DNA from: Scleromitrula shiraiana
Taxonomy: Eukaryota; Ascomycota; Leotiomycetes; Helotiales; Sclerotiniaceae
Length of the DNA stretch: 64,000 nucleotides
Assembly (NCBI GenBank): GCA_028455995.1
Contig: JABELC010000011.1
Span: 1,364,001 to 1,428,000, forward strand
Direction: 5' to 3'
Within the stretch, counting starts at the first letter, position 1. Each line of letters opens with the position of its first letter. Positions 13,458 through 24,634 of the stretch are shown piece after piece. Both the position numbers and the translations under genes were made by a program. Under the pieces are notes generated by a model. The model searched no databases. It had not been told where the DNA came from and saw nothing but the letters and a program-made list of their open reading frames with translations.

Positions 13458-14674
13458 ATGAATTCGAGTATGTGGTTGAAGGAGTCCCGCAGTTCTTCAA
13501 AGGGAATTTTTAGGGGGTGGTTATCTTTGCTATTTAAGTCGTCCAAGAAAGAAACTGCACTTGATAAACTCTCCACTAGGAGTTCGTCTCATAAGTCTGC
13601 GGTTTTCAAAAAGAAGATTAAACCATCATCTGCGAACGAAGATGTACCAGTCTATGAACTCCCCGCCGAAACTATCGATCGAATTGTCAAATGTCTTCCA
13701 CCTTCGTCAGCAATAGCTCTTGCACTTTCCTCTCGTCGAATGAAATGCGCAGTTGGAAAGGAGAACTGGTCCAAACTTGCTGAAGCTCTCGATATAGATG
13801 AAAACGAAAAGAACATTTTTATTGAGTTCATATACAACAATAACCCTCTTTTCGACCAATATATTCATTGCCATCGATGTGTCAAGATCCACAAGCCTGA
13901 ATGCTCAACCCCTGGACTAAGATGCCGATCTTCAGATCTAAGATCCGGTATTCCAGGTGTTTTGTTTCTCGATTTCCACTTCACAAATCTCCAGATGGCT
14001 CTGAAACTACATCGACTAAATCGCGACCCTGAGCCTTTTCTTAAAAAGCTCACTATTAACTCCAAGGTGACTGATTTAGTTAAACTTCATTCATATAATC
14101 GAGGAAGTCACCCCTTTGTAACACACGAACCACTCATCCACAACAACGAAATGCTTTTCCGCTCTCAATACACCAAGCAGATAGCTCGCAGAAAGATATC
14201 AGACCGATTGCACATCAAAGACACATGGAAAACCGAGATAGAATACTTTTTCATCTGTGGTCAACTCCCCCTCAATAATAGCGGCAGTGATGACCGCCTC
14301 CAAAACATATTTACATGTCTATGCAACCACAATCGAACGGGCACGAAGCCCTGCTCAAGCTGCTCTCAAATCCATGTCTGCACCCATTGCAACACGGAAT
14401 CGAATTCCATCTGTTGGATTATGGAGAGAAGGGAGTTGTCTTTGTAGCAACTAAATGGTCGAATTTTGGGGAGGCAAGAAGTCCGGATGATGAGAAGTGG
14501 GCCAGATATTTGCAGAGAGATTTGCCGCGTGGAAGCACTGGGATTGCGAGGGCGGAAGGAACAATTTTTACAAAGTGGAAGGGATTGAGGAAAGAGAAGA
14601 TGAAGGATTGGATGCCATATTTAGATGAATCAGCAGCGAAGGTTCTGCTTGAGTGGCCCCGGCTGAACAGTTGA
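13458..14674 (+). pseudogene. F-box-like protein gene broken by a one-base frameshift
   Basis: Residues about 63-105 of the first frame (VYELPAETIDRIVKCLPPSS...) resemble the N-terminal F-box found in large, fast-evolving fungal families that recruit substrates to SCF ubiquitin ligases. The remainder has the usual arrangement of these proteins: CHRC...C pairs in the middle and a C-terminal CSSCSQIHVCTHCNTE cysteine cluster. The frame then shifts at about 14400. The first frame continues for 16 junk codons to a stop at 14447, while the expected continuation (EFHLLDYGEKGVVFVATKW...W...L) is intact in another frame to a stop at 14674. A single missing T next to GAATC at 14397-14401 accounts for the break. 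No intron is plausible at this point. It is either a real pseudogene or an assembly or sequencing error. An in-frame stop just upstream (13446) may be a second lesion. The N-terminus is Ser/Lys-rich. Confidence 0.7.
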
Positions 14675-17267
14675 GCTGTGTCTTGGTGCTGTGGACGACT
14701 TATTATTGCGTTTCTTATGGGTCTGGTCTATCTGAATCTCTCAATTTCTCAACATGCGATGGGCATACGGGTATGAATTCCACGTGAGCTTTATTTCATA
14801 ATATGTGTATTTCTTTAAACCATATCTAAACATAGTTTAGCAATCAGAATAAGATCTTAAGACAAAATTATTTGCGCAAAATTGCCATCCTCTAATTTCT
14901 GAATCTGCGCACTACTTTACTCACTATTAATCTCTGGGGTGTACTTGGGAAATTCCATATATTCTTCTTCCATACAAGCAATAGCTATTATCCTAGTTGT
15001 ACATTGGAAAAGAATGATATTCATTTGAGAATATCACCAAACACTACAAAGCAGAGGAGAGAAAGCACGAGGAGAGTACTAAATTTGAAGATGAACTACT
15101 AGTGTACTTCTCAAAGATTAGTGCCAGGACTGGCACTAGTCACTTGCAAGACAACAAACACCATGTATCTCAATTTCACATTTCCCCTCCAAATTGATGT
15201 TTAGAAATCCTATGTTATATGTACAGTCTAGAGTGTGGAGTATGAATAACTGTGCATTTGCTCATAGTACATTGAAATAGTATTTGCCATCTAGACATCA
15301 ATTCCCATCTACTCTCATCTCTACACTTGGCTATCTACTCAGGCTACTCACAAACATCTATCCAATCACTTAAACCTCATAATCCAACTCCTACAACTAT
15401 TAATCAAATCATATATTGAGATTGGAAACCCGAACTTCCCAAATTACAGATGCATACAACCAAAGATTATAATATCAAGAGAGTTATATTGTATATTAGA
15501 TATCATGATCAGATTAGCCTATGAGGACTTATTTGAATTTCCCTCCTATTCAAGATTAAATTAACCGAGTATAAAAAAACTAAATTATAAAACCATTCCT
15601 ATCCATTGCTGAACGTTAGACAGAGGTCAGTCTGAGGTATCCATTGCGATGGATCTGTTTAATTATCTCTCTCAAGTCTCACATAAGGTCCTTTTCAGCC
15701 TATTTCGTTCGTTTTTCCTTGTTCACCCATCCATCCCATTATAATACCAAGTTACCTCAAACAATATTATCAATCTGATCTCTTCTACTTTCATCCGATT
15801 CCCATCCAATTCCAAATATAACTCCCAACTCCCAAAATCAAACTCAAAATCAAAACCAATCTCACTGCCCCACCCCCCCCATCCTATCCCATCCATCTCC
15901 CCTCCATTCCCACCCCCACACCCCAAACTAACAACCCTTCTCACCCCCATCCTCACTCTCCGCGTCCTCTCCACTTCCTCTATCTCTTCATTCTCCCCCC
16001 CTCTCTATATCCCCAAATTACCAAACCTCAAAGCGTAGGCCCCAAAACCCCGCACATTTAGCCAAATAAGTCCCAGACGCCGCGTTGCATTACAAGACAC
16101 GAGCGTAGCGAGCGCTATCAAGGCTAGCGGTGCGGGCTATGGGGCGTTCTGGTTTAAAGAGTATGATGGGTTGGTGAGTTGGCGAGTAATGTTTGATGGT
16201 TGATAGTGATGAGGGGAGGAGAAAGGGGGAAAAGAGATGAGGAGAAGGTTGTAGATAAATAAGGCAAGGAGGGATGGGAAAGAGACAAGGGAGGGAGAGA
16301 TATGTAAGAGAAAGAGAAAGAGAAAGATAAAGATAAAGATAAAAGAAAAAAATAAAGATAGGAATACATAATGTGGGGAATGGGAATGGAAGGGAAACAA
16401 ATAGAACAAGCTAAAGCCATAAACAGCCCCGCGCAATTAGACTGGCTAACCCCGTAAGCAGTAAGCAGCGGAACTTGCATTCACTGATGCCATCATAAGG
16501 CGGAGGCGAGGATGAGAATGAGGATGGGGGGTGTGAGGTAGATATGGAGATGGGGATGCATTTTTCTTTTTAGAAAGGGAAGAAGTAAGAGGGGCCCCCC
16601 ATAAGATGAAGCGGAGAAGTACCCATGGACAACCAATCATCACTCACCCACTCAATCAATAAACCACACACCACACACCACAAACCCATTAAAAGAGCAT
16701 CAAAACACAACAAACAGCAAGCAGCAAGCAAACAATAGATAGCTCGAACAGGCGGATGGATAGTATCGCATATATAGATCTGACATAGGTTCCTTAGGCT
16801 ACGTGCAAGATTCCCACTACATAGAATTCATTGAATATATATATATATATATATACTCCTTGTCTCATCCGGGTATATTCTCATTAGTCCAACCAAACCA
16901 AAACAAGAATCTATCTAGCTATCGAAACCATAAGCCAAAAAAAAAATCATAATATTTCCCTCTCCTATCATTCCATATCCGTAGATCTTGTATATATATA
17001 TATGTATGTATATATGTATGTAAGAACTTACATAACATAATTAGCGCTTAAACTTTCCTAGTCGCTAGAGCTAAAGCTAAAGCTAAAGATAAAGATAAAG
17101 AGAAGAAGAAATTAAAAAATCAATAATGAAAACGCTAGATATGTGGAGGTCTGTATATTTATTATATGTTCACAACTCCATGCATGCGCCCACCCATTGA
17201 CGAATTAGATATCCAAATATCACACCCCAACCCAACTTCCCCCCCTCCCAAGAACCAACCCAACCAA
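14675..17267. other. Convergent intergenic spacer
   Basis: This lies between the 3' ends of the F-box-like gene and the thioredoxin-transglutaminase gene. I find no gene. It contains CT-rich runs (15700-16010), GA-rich runs (16150-16360), short AT dinucleotide arrays near 16839-16854 and 16993-17020, and an unusually GC-rich patch at 16030-16150 with an imperfect inverted repeat. Confidence 0.6.
16038..16147. repeat. Imperfect inverted repeat in a GC-rich patch
   Basis: 16038-16063 and the reverse complement of 16121-16147 agree at roughly 20 of 26 positions by eye (GGCCCC..AA.CCCGCAC...TAGCC). They enclose a loop of about 57 bases that contains GAGCGTAGCGAGCGC. A related partial copy of the arm may occur near 16420-16455. 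This could be the terminal inverted repeat of a decayed small element or just a chance hairpin. Confidence 0.3.
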
Positions 17268-19875
17268 TCAAACCAACTCCCAAGCCACCACCCCCTCAAA
17301 CCCCATCCCACACCTCCCCTTCTTCCCCTCAAACTCCCTCTTCGTCAACCCCCTCGCATCTTTCCCATCCACACTCGTAACCGCAAACACACTCACCGTC
17401 TGGCCCCTTCCTCCCAACTCCCTGGCCCCAACATCCAGCCACCACCAAAAGCCGTCGAATTCAAAGGGTATCATATCTTCCTTCCTGCCATCCACACCTC
17501 CTATATTAAGAACCATACAATACGGTTTCCCTTGTCCGTTCTTTTCAAAATCCCAATGTGTGCATATTTTTGAGAATTGGAAACGCATTACTTCGGATGA
17601 TGATGATGTGGACGCGGGTAAGTGTTTCTGAGGCGGCGTGAACGAAAATTGAGAAACGCCATGATCATCTGCGCAGCCAAAAACTTGCAATGGTTCGCTC
17701 CCAATCGAACCGATATAATATTCCTCCCACGTTAAAACCCTCCCATCACTTCTAAAGAAATGCGCTTTATCTGCCGGGAAATGTTTGACTCCAAAATCAT
17801 CGTTCGACATGGTGAAATAGGAAGAGACGAACTTCTTGTTGTATACTTGATTTCCTACGTTTCCAGCCCCCCAACATGCATCGATTAATTTCCATTCGCC
17901 TCCATCGATTCGTACGGCGTTCCAGGCGTGACCGCCTGGGTTGGGCGGTGGACATGGTTCTCCGGGTTTGAGAGCCGTGTAGCCGAATCCTTTCCCATGG
18001 CCTGTTACCATGACTGCTTCGAGTCCGGCTTTCAGTGCAATGGCTGCAAAAAGTCCAGCGTACCCACCACAGACTGCTAAGCCGGTTTGTATGGTATCGG
18101 CAGGTGTTACATGTTTGACGCGATTACCGAAGAAAGCGCCAATGTCGTAGGCGATATTATGATGAAGCCAAGTGAAGATAGCACGGGCTTTATCAGTAGC
18201 AGAGCTGAAGGGACGACAGAGAACATCAGCAAGGTATCCTGTGTTGTCATGGGATCTTGGGAGAGATTCGCGTGGGTATTGAGAGGCAATTTGGTCGGGA
18301 CCAGAAAAGTCTCGACATAGTAGACAGCCGGAAGATGATGTAGTAATAGTAGAACCAGAACTAGAACTTACAGCTTTGACTTGAGCCACTGATGGTTTCG
18401 AGCTGAGATTGATAGGTGGGGGAACGCCTCCGGCTTTTGGTGCATCAGATGGAGATATTCCAGTTTTCTCCGTAAGAAATTTTGTCATAGCATCTGTTTC
18501 CCTCATATATGGATATTTCTCTGGGTTGTCTCCTCTTCCATCGAAGAACATAATAGTGGGGTAACCTTCGATGCCATATCTTGCCAGGAAAGATTTGTGC
18601 TCGTGGACATCTACTTTTGCAATTACAAGTCTATCAGAAGCAAAAGTAAAGTCCTCGGCAAGTTGTTTGTAATGAGGATCCAATTCAACACAATATTTGC
18701 AATATGGGGCATAAAAATCAACAAGAGCGAATTTGCCTGAAAGAATAATGCGATCGAAGTTATTTGCATTTAATTCTTGAACAGCAGGCGCACTTGGCTT
18801 GTTATATGTAGGTGTCGGTCTTGGGGCAGGATTTGGTGTTTCTGTAGATTTAGCATTTCCAAACCCCATGGAAAGAGCAGATCTAGGAGCTGCTGGTGGA
18901 GGCAATCTTCGTAATGGTTGAACAGGGGGACTTCGCTCCTCAACATTATTTGTAGTAGGTCTTGCGGACATTTTTGGTGGTCCAGTTGGCCTTGGGGGCA
19001 TCTTTGGAGGTGCATCACGTTCGACAGGAGGCGGTTGTTTTAGAACACTGGGGGCGGATTTTGTCTGCGAAATCGAACAGTCAGCTTCAAGGAATCATAA
19101 ATATTACAATACACTAGACGCATGCCATGCGCTTTTACACTCAATCTCAACATGGATATCAATTTTGATACAACAGAGAAATATCCAAGCCCAGATTTAC
19201 CAACAAAAGTAAACCAAACGCTATGATACTTACAGAAATCAGTGGTGCTTTAGAATTAGCTGCTTTCTCCTCAAGTTCTCTCCTCGTAGGCGGTAAAGGA
19301 GGAAGCTTTGCCATATCAAAAACAGGTGGTAACCTCCTCTGCGTATCATTCGAAGATATGCTCGTAATTGAAGAAGCAGGTCTTCCATAGCTATTTAAAG
19401 ACATTGCCGAGATAGTAGAAACCTGTGAGATACTCGAATCATTCGAACCCCGCCTAGTTAACTGCGTGGAAGTTTTCCGCGGGGGTAAAGCTGGAGTTGA
19501 GGCTTTTCGTGTAGGTAATGGAGGAGGCGCATTTCGAGCTGGTACAGGGGGTGTTTTGGTGTTATTTGTGCCTGCTCTGGGGCCATCTCGATCGATTGGA
19601 GGGGGCGGTAGTAAGTTGGCTTTCATACCAATTGGTTCATTGTTGGGTTTATTGGTGACCGAGGCACCATATGTGAGAACTGGAGGGCCGTTGACAGTCT
19701 TTGGTCTGGTGGGAAGAGGAGGACGATCGGCAGTTGGTATTGGGGGAGGCGGTGGTCGTTTTGCTACTACTAGACCATTGCTTTGAGGGATCAAAGGTTT
19801 GCCGACTTGTTGTTGATTCAAGGCAGCAATACGTTGTGAGAGTGACGTAAATTGAGGTTCTTCGACTTCAGCCAT
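17268..19875 (-). CDS. Proline-rich thioredoxin-transglutaminase domain fusion protein
   Basis: Exons are 19234-19875 and 17268-19064, joined across a 169-nt GTAAGT...CGCAG intron, giving 812 residues. The N-terminal 300 residues are Pro-rich with many PPLP/PPPP and Arg-containing PxxP motifs, likely SH3 ligands. The opening (FTSLSQRIAALNQQQVG) is the usual start of a fungal family of cytosolic transglutaminase-core proteins related to the cytokinesis protein Cyk3. Residues about 310-415 form a thioredoxin/PDI-like domain with redox motif CKYC (336-339) and the cis-Pro segment YGIEGYPTIMFF. Residues about 500-615 form a transglutaminase core with an apparently complete triad: Cys546 (AVCGGYAGLF), His593 (GGHAWNAV) and Asp609 (LIDACWG). 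There is no signal peptide, so the thioredoxin domain is probably cytosolic. Enzyme activity is inferred, not shown. A role at the septum or in actin-linked scaffolding is a family-level guess. The gene converges with the F-box-like gene. Confidence 0.88.
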
Positions 19876-21037
19876 GATGCTTGATAGAGTCCAAACTTAA
19901 TCAGATCTTATGGGGAGTTGAAAGAATGTAACCAAAAGGCTCGAGGGAGAGCGGGATGTTTTGTAGTTAGGGATTGTGGAGATATTGCCTAAATCCTACG
20001 ATATGATATTATATTACTCAAACAGTAATGAGATAACGAGAGTAAGTTCCTGAATATTTAATATATAGAACAGGATGAACGAGTGAAAGTATTGACTTGA
20101 GTAATTGGATCAATATTATCCATAGACAACCGTATTGAAGAATTTAACAACATCTGGAAAGATTGATATTCAAAGTCTCAGACTTTCAGCTCATGTGGGC
20201 TGTTTGGTGCGGCACAGTAAAATAGTATGAACTTTATCTTGGCGAAGTTCTCCATCCTATTCTATTGATGAAATATATATATTTTAGCCTACCTCAACAT
20301 AATATACATATACGCAGATTTTACTAATATGCAACCTGAGATATATAAAGGAAGGTAGTTAAAATATTTCCTCAATTGAAGATATACTCTCGACTCGATA
20401 ATAAAGAAGACATCCACATCTACAGGTTTGTTCAAATCATTTGAATCCCGTAGAACTACTCGAGTACATAGGCGTTTCATATCCTTGAAACATAGCGGAT
20501 ACACCCGCAATTCAATGCAGATTCAACTTAATGCCTCCACAAATCTCAAAGACCCTTTAATGCAAGCAATATAAACCTTATTCACCCACATTGATATGTC
20601 GTGATAATGAGTTCATGAAGAATATCGGTAGCAATGTAATAGATTAATGAGAAATTTGTATTCGTCCTTGTATGTGTATCCAATCCAAAACGTACAATAT
20701 CCAAGCATAGCTCCTGTAAAAGTACTACCGGTAATCCATTCATACACTGTGTAATCCAATTATCATAATAAGTACAGACCCAAAACGCTGGTTCTCCCAT
20801 AACAAGTCCAGCCAGCCAGCCAGCTATGCCCATAAGATTACAAGATCCTTTCATCCAATGTCCAAAGTATAAGAGATAATGAAAGTGGTATCTGGGGCGC
20901 ACATATTCCCTCCCTCCTGTCTTCCCATCCCCTGCGCCTTCCAATCAAATATACCTCCTCTACCTCAGAACAATCCTGTCTTCCAAAATAACGCCGTTTC
21001 CAAGATCTATCACCAAATCCCATATCATCCCACCCCT
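19876..21037. other. Spacer between two minus-strand genes
   Basis: The interval holds the promoter of the thioredoxin-transglutaminase gene (about 19876-20100) and the 3' UTR of the small Cys-rich-tail protein gene. I see no additional coding region; open frames such as 20582-20944 lack any recognisable composition. Confidence 0.55.
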
Positions 21038-21454
21038 CTAAAACAAGCAAAGCTCCAAACAACAACAACAAGCCAAAGCCCCTAAACAAGCCCCCATAAA
21101 CGAATCATCATGATTCTGTCTCTGCTGCTGATACCCATAAGGCTGTTGACCATAACCTCCTCCATAATATGGCTGTTGTTGCTGCTGATATCCATATGGT
21201 TGTTGTTGGTAAGCCATCTGTGGCCCTGGCGCATAATATCCCCCTTGCGGTGGATATCCATTATTTTGGTATGGCTGTTGAGGATAGGGTTGCTGATAAA
21301 GTTGTTGCTGTTGTGGGTATGGCTGTTGCTGTTGTGGAGCGAAATGAGCTGGTTGAGGACTTAGAACGGGAGCTGGACTTGGACTTGGACCGGAGAATTC
21401 GGATCCATAGGCTGGTGGTGGAGGACCTTGACCTTCTTCGTATTTTTTGGACAT
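21038..21454 (-). CDS. Small Gln/Pro/Tyr-rich protein with Cys-rich C-terminal (CYSTM-like) tail
   Basis: A single-exon gene encoding 138 residues. Residues about 1-110 are dominated by Q, P, Y and G with repeats such as PYGYQQQ and PYPQQ. The last 20 residues form a hydrophobic Cys-rich segment (CLGALACCCCLELC) after an acidic NHDDSFMG lead-in. This layout matches the CYSTM (cysteine-rich transmembrane module) proteins of eukaryotes, which are small tail-anchored or palmitoylated membrane proteins linked to stress tolerance. The Cys cluster is probably membrane-inserted or acylated. ATG at 21454 is the first in frame, and MSKKYEEGQGPPPPAYG is a typical start for fungal members. The function of this copy is unknown. 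Confidence 0.8.
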   Translation of the reverse strand: MSKKYEEGQGPPPPAYGSEFSGPSPSPAPVLSPQPAHFAPQQQQPYPQQQQLYQQPYPQQPYQNNGYPPQGGYYAPGPQMAYQQQPYGYQQQQQPYYGGGYGQQPYGYQQQRQNHDDSFMGACLGALACCCCLELCLF

Positions 21455-23246
21455 TTTCGATTGAGGTAGAGATTATCTATGTATATTTGAAGAGATGATA
21501 AGGGGTTGTTGGATGATTGTATTGATACTATTCGATTGTCGTTGGATTCTTGTTGCGGATGGTTTTGTGAATACGAATGCGATTTAGGAATTCGAATGAG
21601 GTTAATTGTAGGTTGTAGACAGATAAGTTTGATATTTCGAACAATTGAAAGTCTAAATCGTAAAGCAACTCGGGCTGAATCAAATTATAGATATCCTCCC
21701 TCAAATACGAAATACGAAACTATGTTTTAGTTTGGTTTGTTCCAACACTGTATCGAGTTTCAAAAGGAAAGGGAAATTTAATGGTATATGATATAAAATT
21801 AAGAGAACACTACAAGTTTAAATATGAAACTGGAAGAGAATGAAAACGGAATACTGAATGAAGTTGTAGGGTCTTTAAGTTCATGAAAATATTTGATAAT
21901 AATTGAAGATATTTGAATACGTGGAAGAAAGGAAACGAACATAAAGAATACTTATGATTAACTTACTTGTTACTGTATTTAGTAGGCTTACCTACCTTTT
22001 GGTACATTTATTGTCGCAAAGTTGGCTTTGGATTGTGGCTGATATAGGGTTGCCCAGTGGCCCAGATGAAGGAAGAGACAGACAAACCAATATAGTCTGG
22101 CTGTTCAACCACTACGACGACTCCATCTAATGATTAAACTTGAAGAATTATCATAAAAAGGAATCATGAAGCAGGAAAGAACGAAGGAAAGAAAATAGTC
22201 AACGATTATATAAGAATTTACGGAAGTACTCGTATAATCTTCGTTGTTCGAGAATCCAAGTTATTATTTGCGCAGCATGAAATCTCAGAACCATGTCGGC
22301 GGTTAAAAGTCATGCAAGGAGGGGACGCCTTGGAGTGCTTGAGCCTTGAACATGTTTCCGGAACCAAGCTGCTCTCTCCAAACTCCACGCTACAAGCAAG
22401 GTATATTTCACATGCACAAGCGCCATGATGCACAGTGAATATGGTTTGAGGATTGATCCCAGCCTTCTCCTTTTTACCATTCCGTCCGAACAAAATATTC
22501 GGCATAGAAGGACAAAATCACCAGCCTTCATATTTTCGGACAATTCAATTCAATTTAATTCTCAATTCATATCTGAAAAAATTGGAAAATTTTCTACCAT
22601 TAGCTCCGAGAGTCCATCCCAAGTAGCAAATGGTAAGCCTCGATTGCGTAAACAAAAGCGCTAAAGGACCAATGCACATGTGCATAGTGATTGGAAATAC
22701 CTGGTAAGGAACGGTATGGGTATGGGTATGGGTATGGTATGGTATGGTATGGTATGGTATGGTATGGTATGGTATGGTATGGTATGGCATGGTATGGTAT
22801 GTGCTTAGGTACATATTCTTAATGCATGCGCGTTGATGATGTGAAGAACTCGATGGGAATGATATTTCTTACATTATCTAGTAAAAGTATACTAGTACCC
22901 ATATATGTACTTCCTGTTCCAAGATTCCTGATCTCACAGCTATCAACCTTCTCCTCCTTCTCCTCCTCCTCCTCTCCCTCTTCTTTTTCTTCGTTTTGTA
23001 TTCGTCTCAAAACGTTTTATATTTCTCTTCACTCGTTACTCATAATAATATCAGCCTATCAATTACATACCCCCGCTTCCACCTATCATCACCCCGTCAA
23101 GTCTGGAACCCCACTGTTGTAAACAAGCAATTGAAAGTCAATACGCATCACTCGATTACTTGTCACTGATTAAAAAGAAGAAATACTTCAACCGCCTCGA
23201 GCGCATTATCGCTCGCAGGTACGATATCAATCTATTTTTATAAAAA
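21455..23246. other. Divergent promoter region with GGTAT array
   Basis: This spacer lies between the Cys-rich-tail gene (-) and the single-pass membrane protein gene (+), so it contains both promoters. Open frames at 22218-22543 overlap each other and show no domain. The region carries a GGTAT array at 22713-22801 and a CTCCTT-rich pyrimidine stretch near 22945-22995. Confidence 0.55.
22713..22801. repeat. (GGTAT)n / (GGTATG)n array
   Basis: About 90 bases: three hexamers GGTATG followed by about 13 pentamers GGTAT with one GGCAT variant. It lies in a spacer. The same pentamer recurs as a short array near 54328-54356. Confidence 0.9.
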
Positions 23247-24080
23247 ATGGCACCTATTTCACTCTCATCACTTTCCGAGCTCTCTCGAAGTATATCGCAT
23301 TTAGCCCCCTCATTACATACTCGAACAACCACCACCACCACCACCACAACAACAATCCTCCAACCGATTTCAAACCTCCTAAATCGCAGAAACGCAAACT
23401 CATCACCATCACTCAAACTCACAAAGCTAATAAATAATTTAATTCCGCGTCAACAAACCACAACAAGCGACCCAAATATCATCCCCACCACCTACGGAAG
23501 CCAAAACAGCTCTCCCTCGCCTGGCACAATCGTCGGCATAGTACTCGGCTCCGTCGGCGGATTCCTCCTCGTCCTCTGGCTAATCTACACCTGCGCCACC
23601 CTCGGACGCCGCTCAACATCGCAATCCGCGTACACCGAAAACGTCGTATACCGGGAAGAGAACGTGCGGCGCAAATCGACGCGCCGGAATTCGCGACCGC
23701 ATAGTAGGAGGGTGAGCGAGACGGTGGAGGTGAGGAGACATGCGAGTCCGAGTCCGGTGAGGATTGTGAGGGAGGAGGTTAGGAGGGAGGAGAGGAGATC
23801 AAATCCGATGCCGCCGCCGGTGGAGAGAGTGGTGGTGGAGGGGAGGAGGGAGGTTAGGAGGAGTAGGGAGAGGAGTCTTAGTTCTAGTGAGGGGGCGAGT
23901 GATGAGGTGGTTGTTATTGAGGAACATAGTCCTCCGAGGAGATCGAAGAGTAAGAGGCAGAGTCGGGATACGGAAAGAGAAAGAGAAAGGGAGAGGGACA
24001 GTGGGTTTAGGACTGTGGATCCTTTGAGTTTTGGGGGTGTAGTGGGTGGGGAAGGAAGAAGAGGCGAGCGAAGAAGATGA
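23247..24080 (+). CDS. Single-pass membrane protein with long Arg/Ser/Glu-rich cytoplasmic tail
   Basis: A single exon encoding 277 residues. The N-terminal 90 residues are Ser/Thr-rich with a run of about ten Thr (CAC/ACC codons), probably an exposed extracellular or lumenal part. One transmembrane helix follows at about residues 93-115 (GTIVGIVLGSVGGFLLVLWL), flanked by a Gly-rich GxxxG-like face. The tail of about 160 residues is strongly charged (RREERRS, RERERERD) with SPSP motifs and ends in a conserved-looking GFRTVDPLSFGGVVGG block. The DNA switches to AG-rich composition in the tail. No catalytic domain is recognisable. The architecture resembles fungal wall-sensor-like or adaptor membrane proteins, but that is only analogy. 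ATG at 23247 follows AT-rich leader sequence. Confidence 0.75.
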   Translation: MAPISLSSLSELSRSISHLAPSLHTRTTTTTTTTTTILQPISNLLNRRNANSSPSLKLTKLINNLIPRQQTTTSDPNIIPTTYGSQNSSPSPGTIVGIVLGSVGGFLLVLWLIYTCATLGRRSTSQSAYTENVVYREENVRRKSTRRNSRPHSRRVSETVEVRRHASPSPVRIVREEVRREERRSNPMPPPVERVVVEGRREVRRSRERSLSSSEGASDEVVVIEEHSPPRRSKSKRQSRDTERERERERDSGFRTVDPLSFGGVVGGEGRRGERRR

Positions 24081-24536
24081 TGGATGAGATTGATGCGGTG
24101 GGCAGACCGGTGTTATAGGAGTTGAGTTTGAGTTTGTTTAGGCTTGGACAAACGAATTAACACAAGAAGCGAGGAGTTGGAGGTCTATGTCTATGTTCTG
24201 TAATTTCCTAATTTCACCCGGAAGCTAGGAGAGAATGAGATAAAGAGATGGAAATGGGTGATTTATCTCGTCACGATATACGACGACTAAAACAAGGATC
24301 GGATATGAGGAGATCCAAAATCTTCTTCACATGTTTATTTCATTTTTAGCTCTGGAACAACATCAACATCAACATCATGGCAGGTGGTGTAGCTCATTTA
24401 ATTTTCATTTTCATTTTCGCTGTACGAATTAAGGATTGAACGAAGGAATTAGCTAGCTCGAGGAGCCATGTATGGATTAGTTGATATTCATGTTTACATT
24501 TATGTTATGTTCATTATATTATATCTCCCACGGATA

Positions 24537-24634
24537 AGGAAATAGGAAATAGGAAATAGGAAATAGGAAATAGGAAATAGGAAATAGGAAATAGGAAATA
24601 GGAAATAGGAAATAGGAAATAGGAAATAGGAAAT
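24537..24634. repeat. Array of 14 AGGAAAT heptamers with adjacent ATTAGG hexamers
   Basis: Exactly 14 perfect copies of AGGAAAT (98 bases) are followed at 24635-24666 by AGGGATAGG and three GGATTA hexamers. The heptamer phase leaves open frames on the minus strand (SYFLFPI repeated) that are artefacts. The flanking hexamer block resembles the fungal telomeric motif TTAGGG in rotated, degenerate form. Confidence 0.95.
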
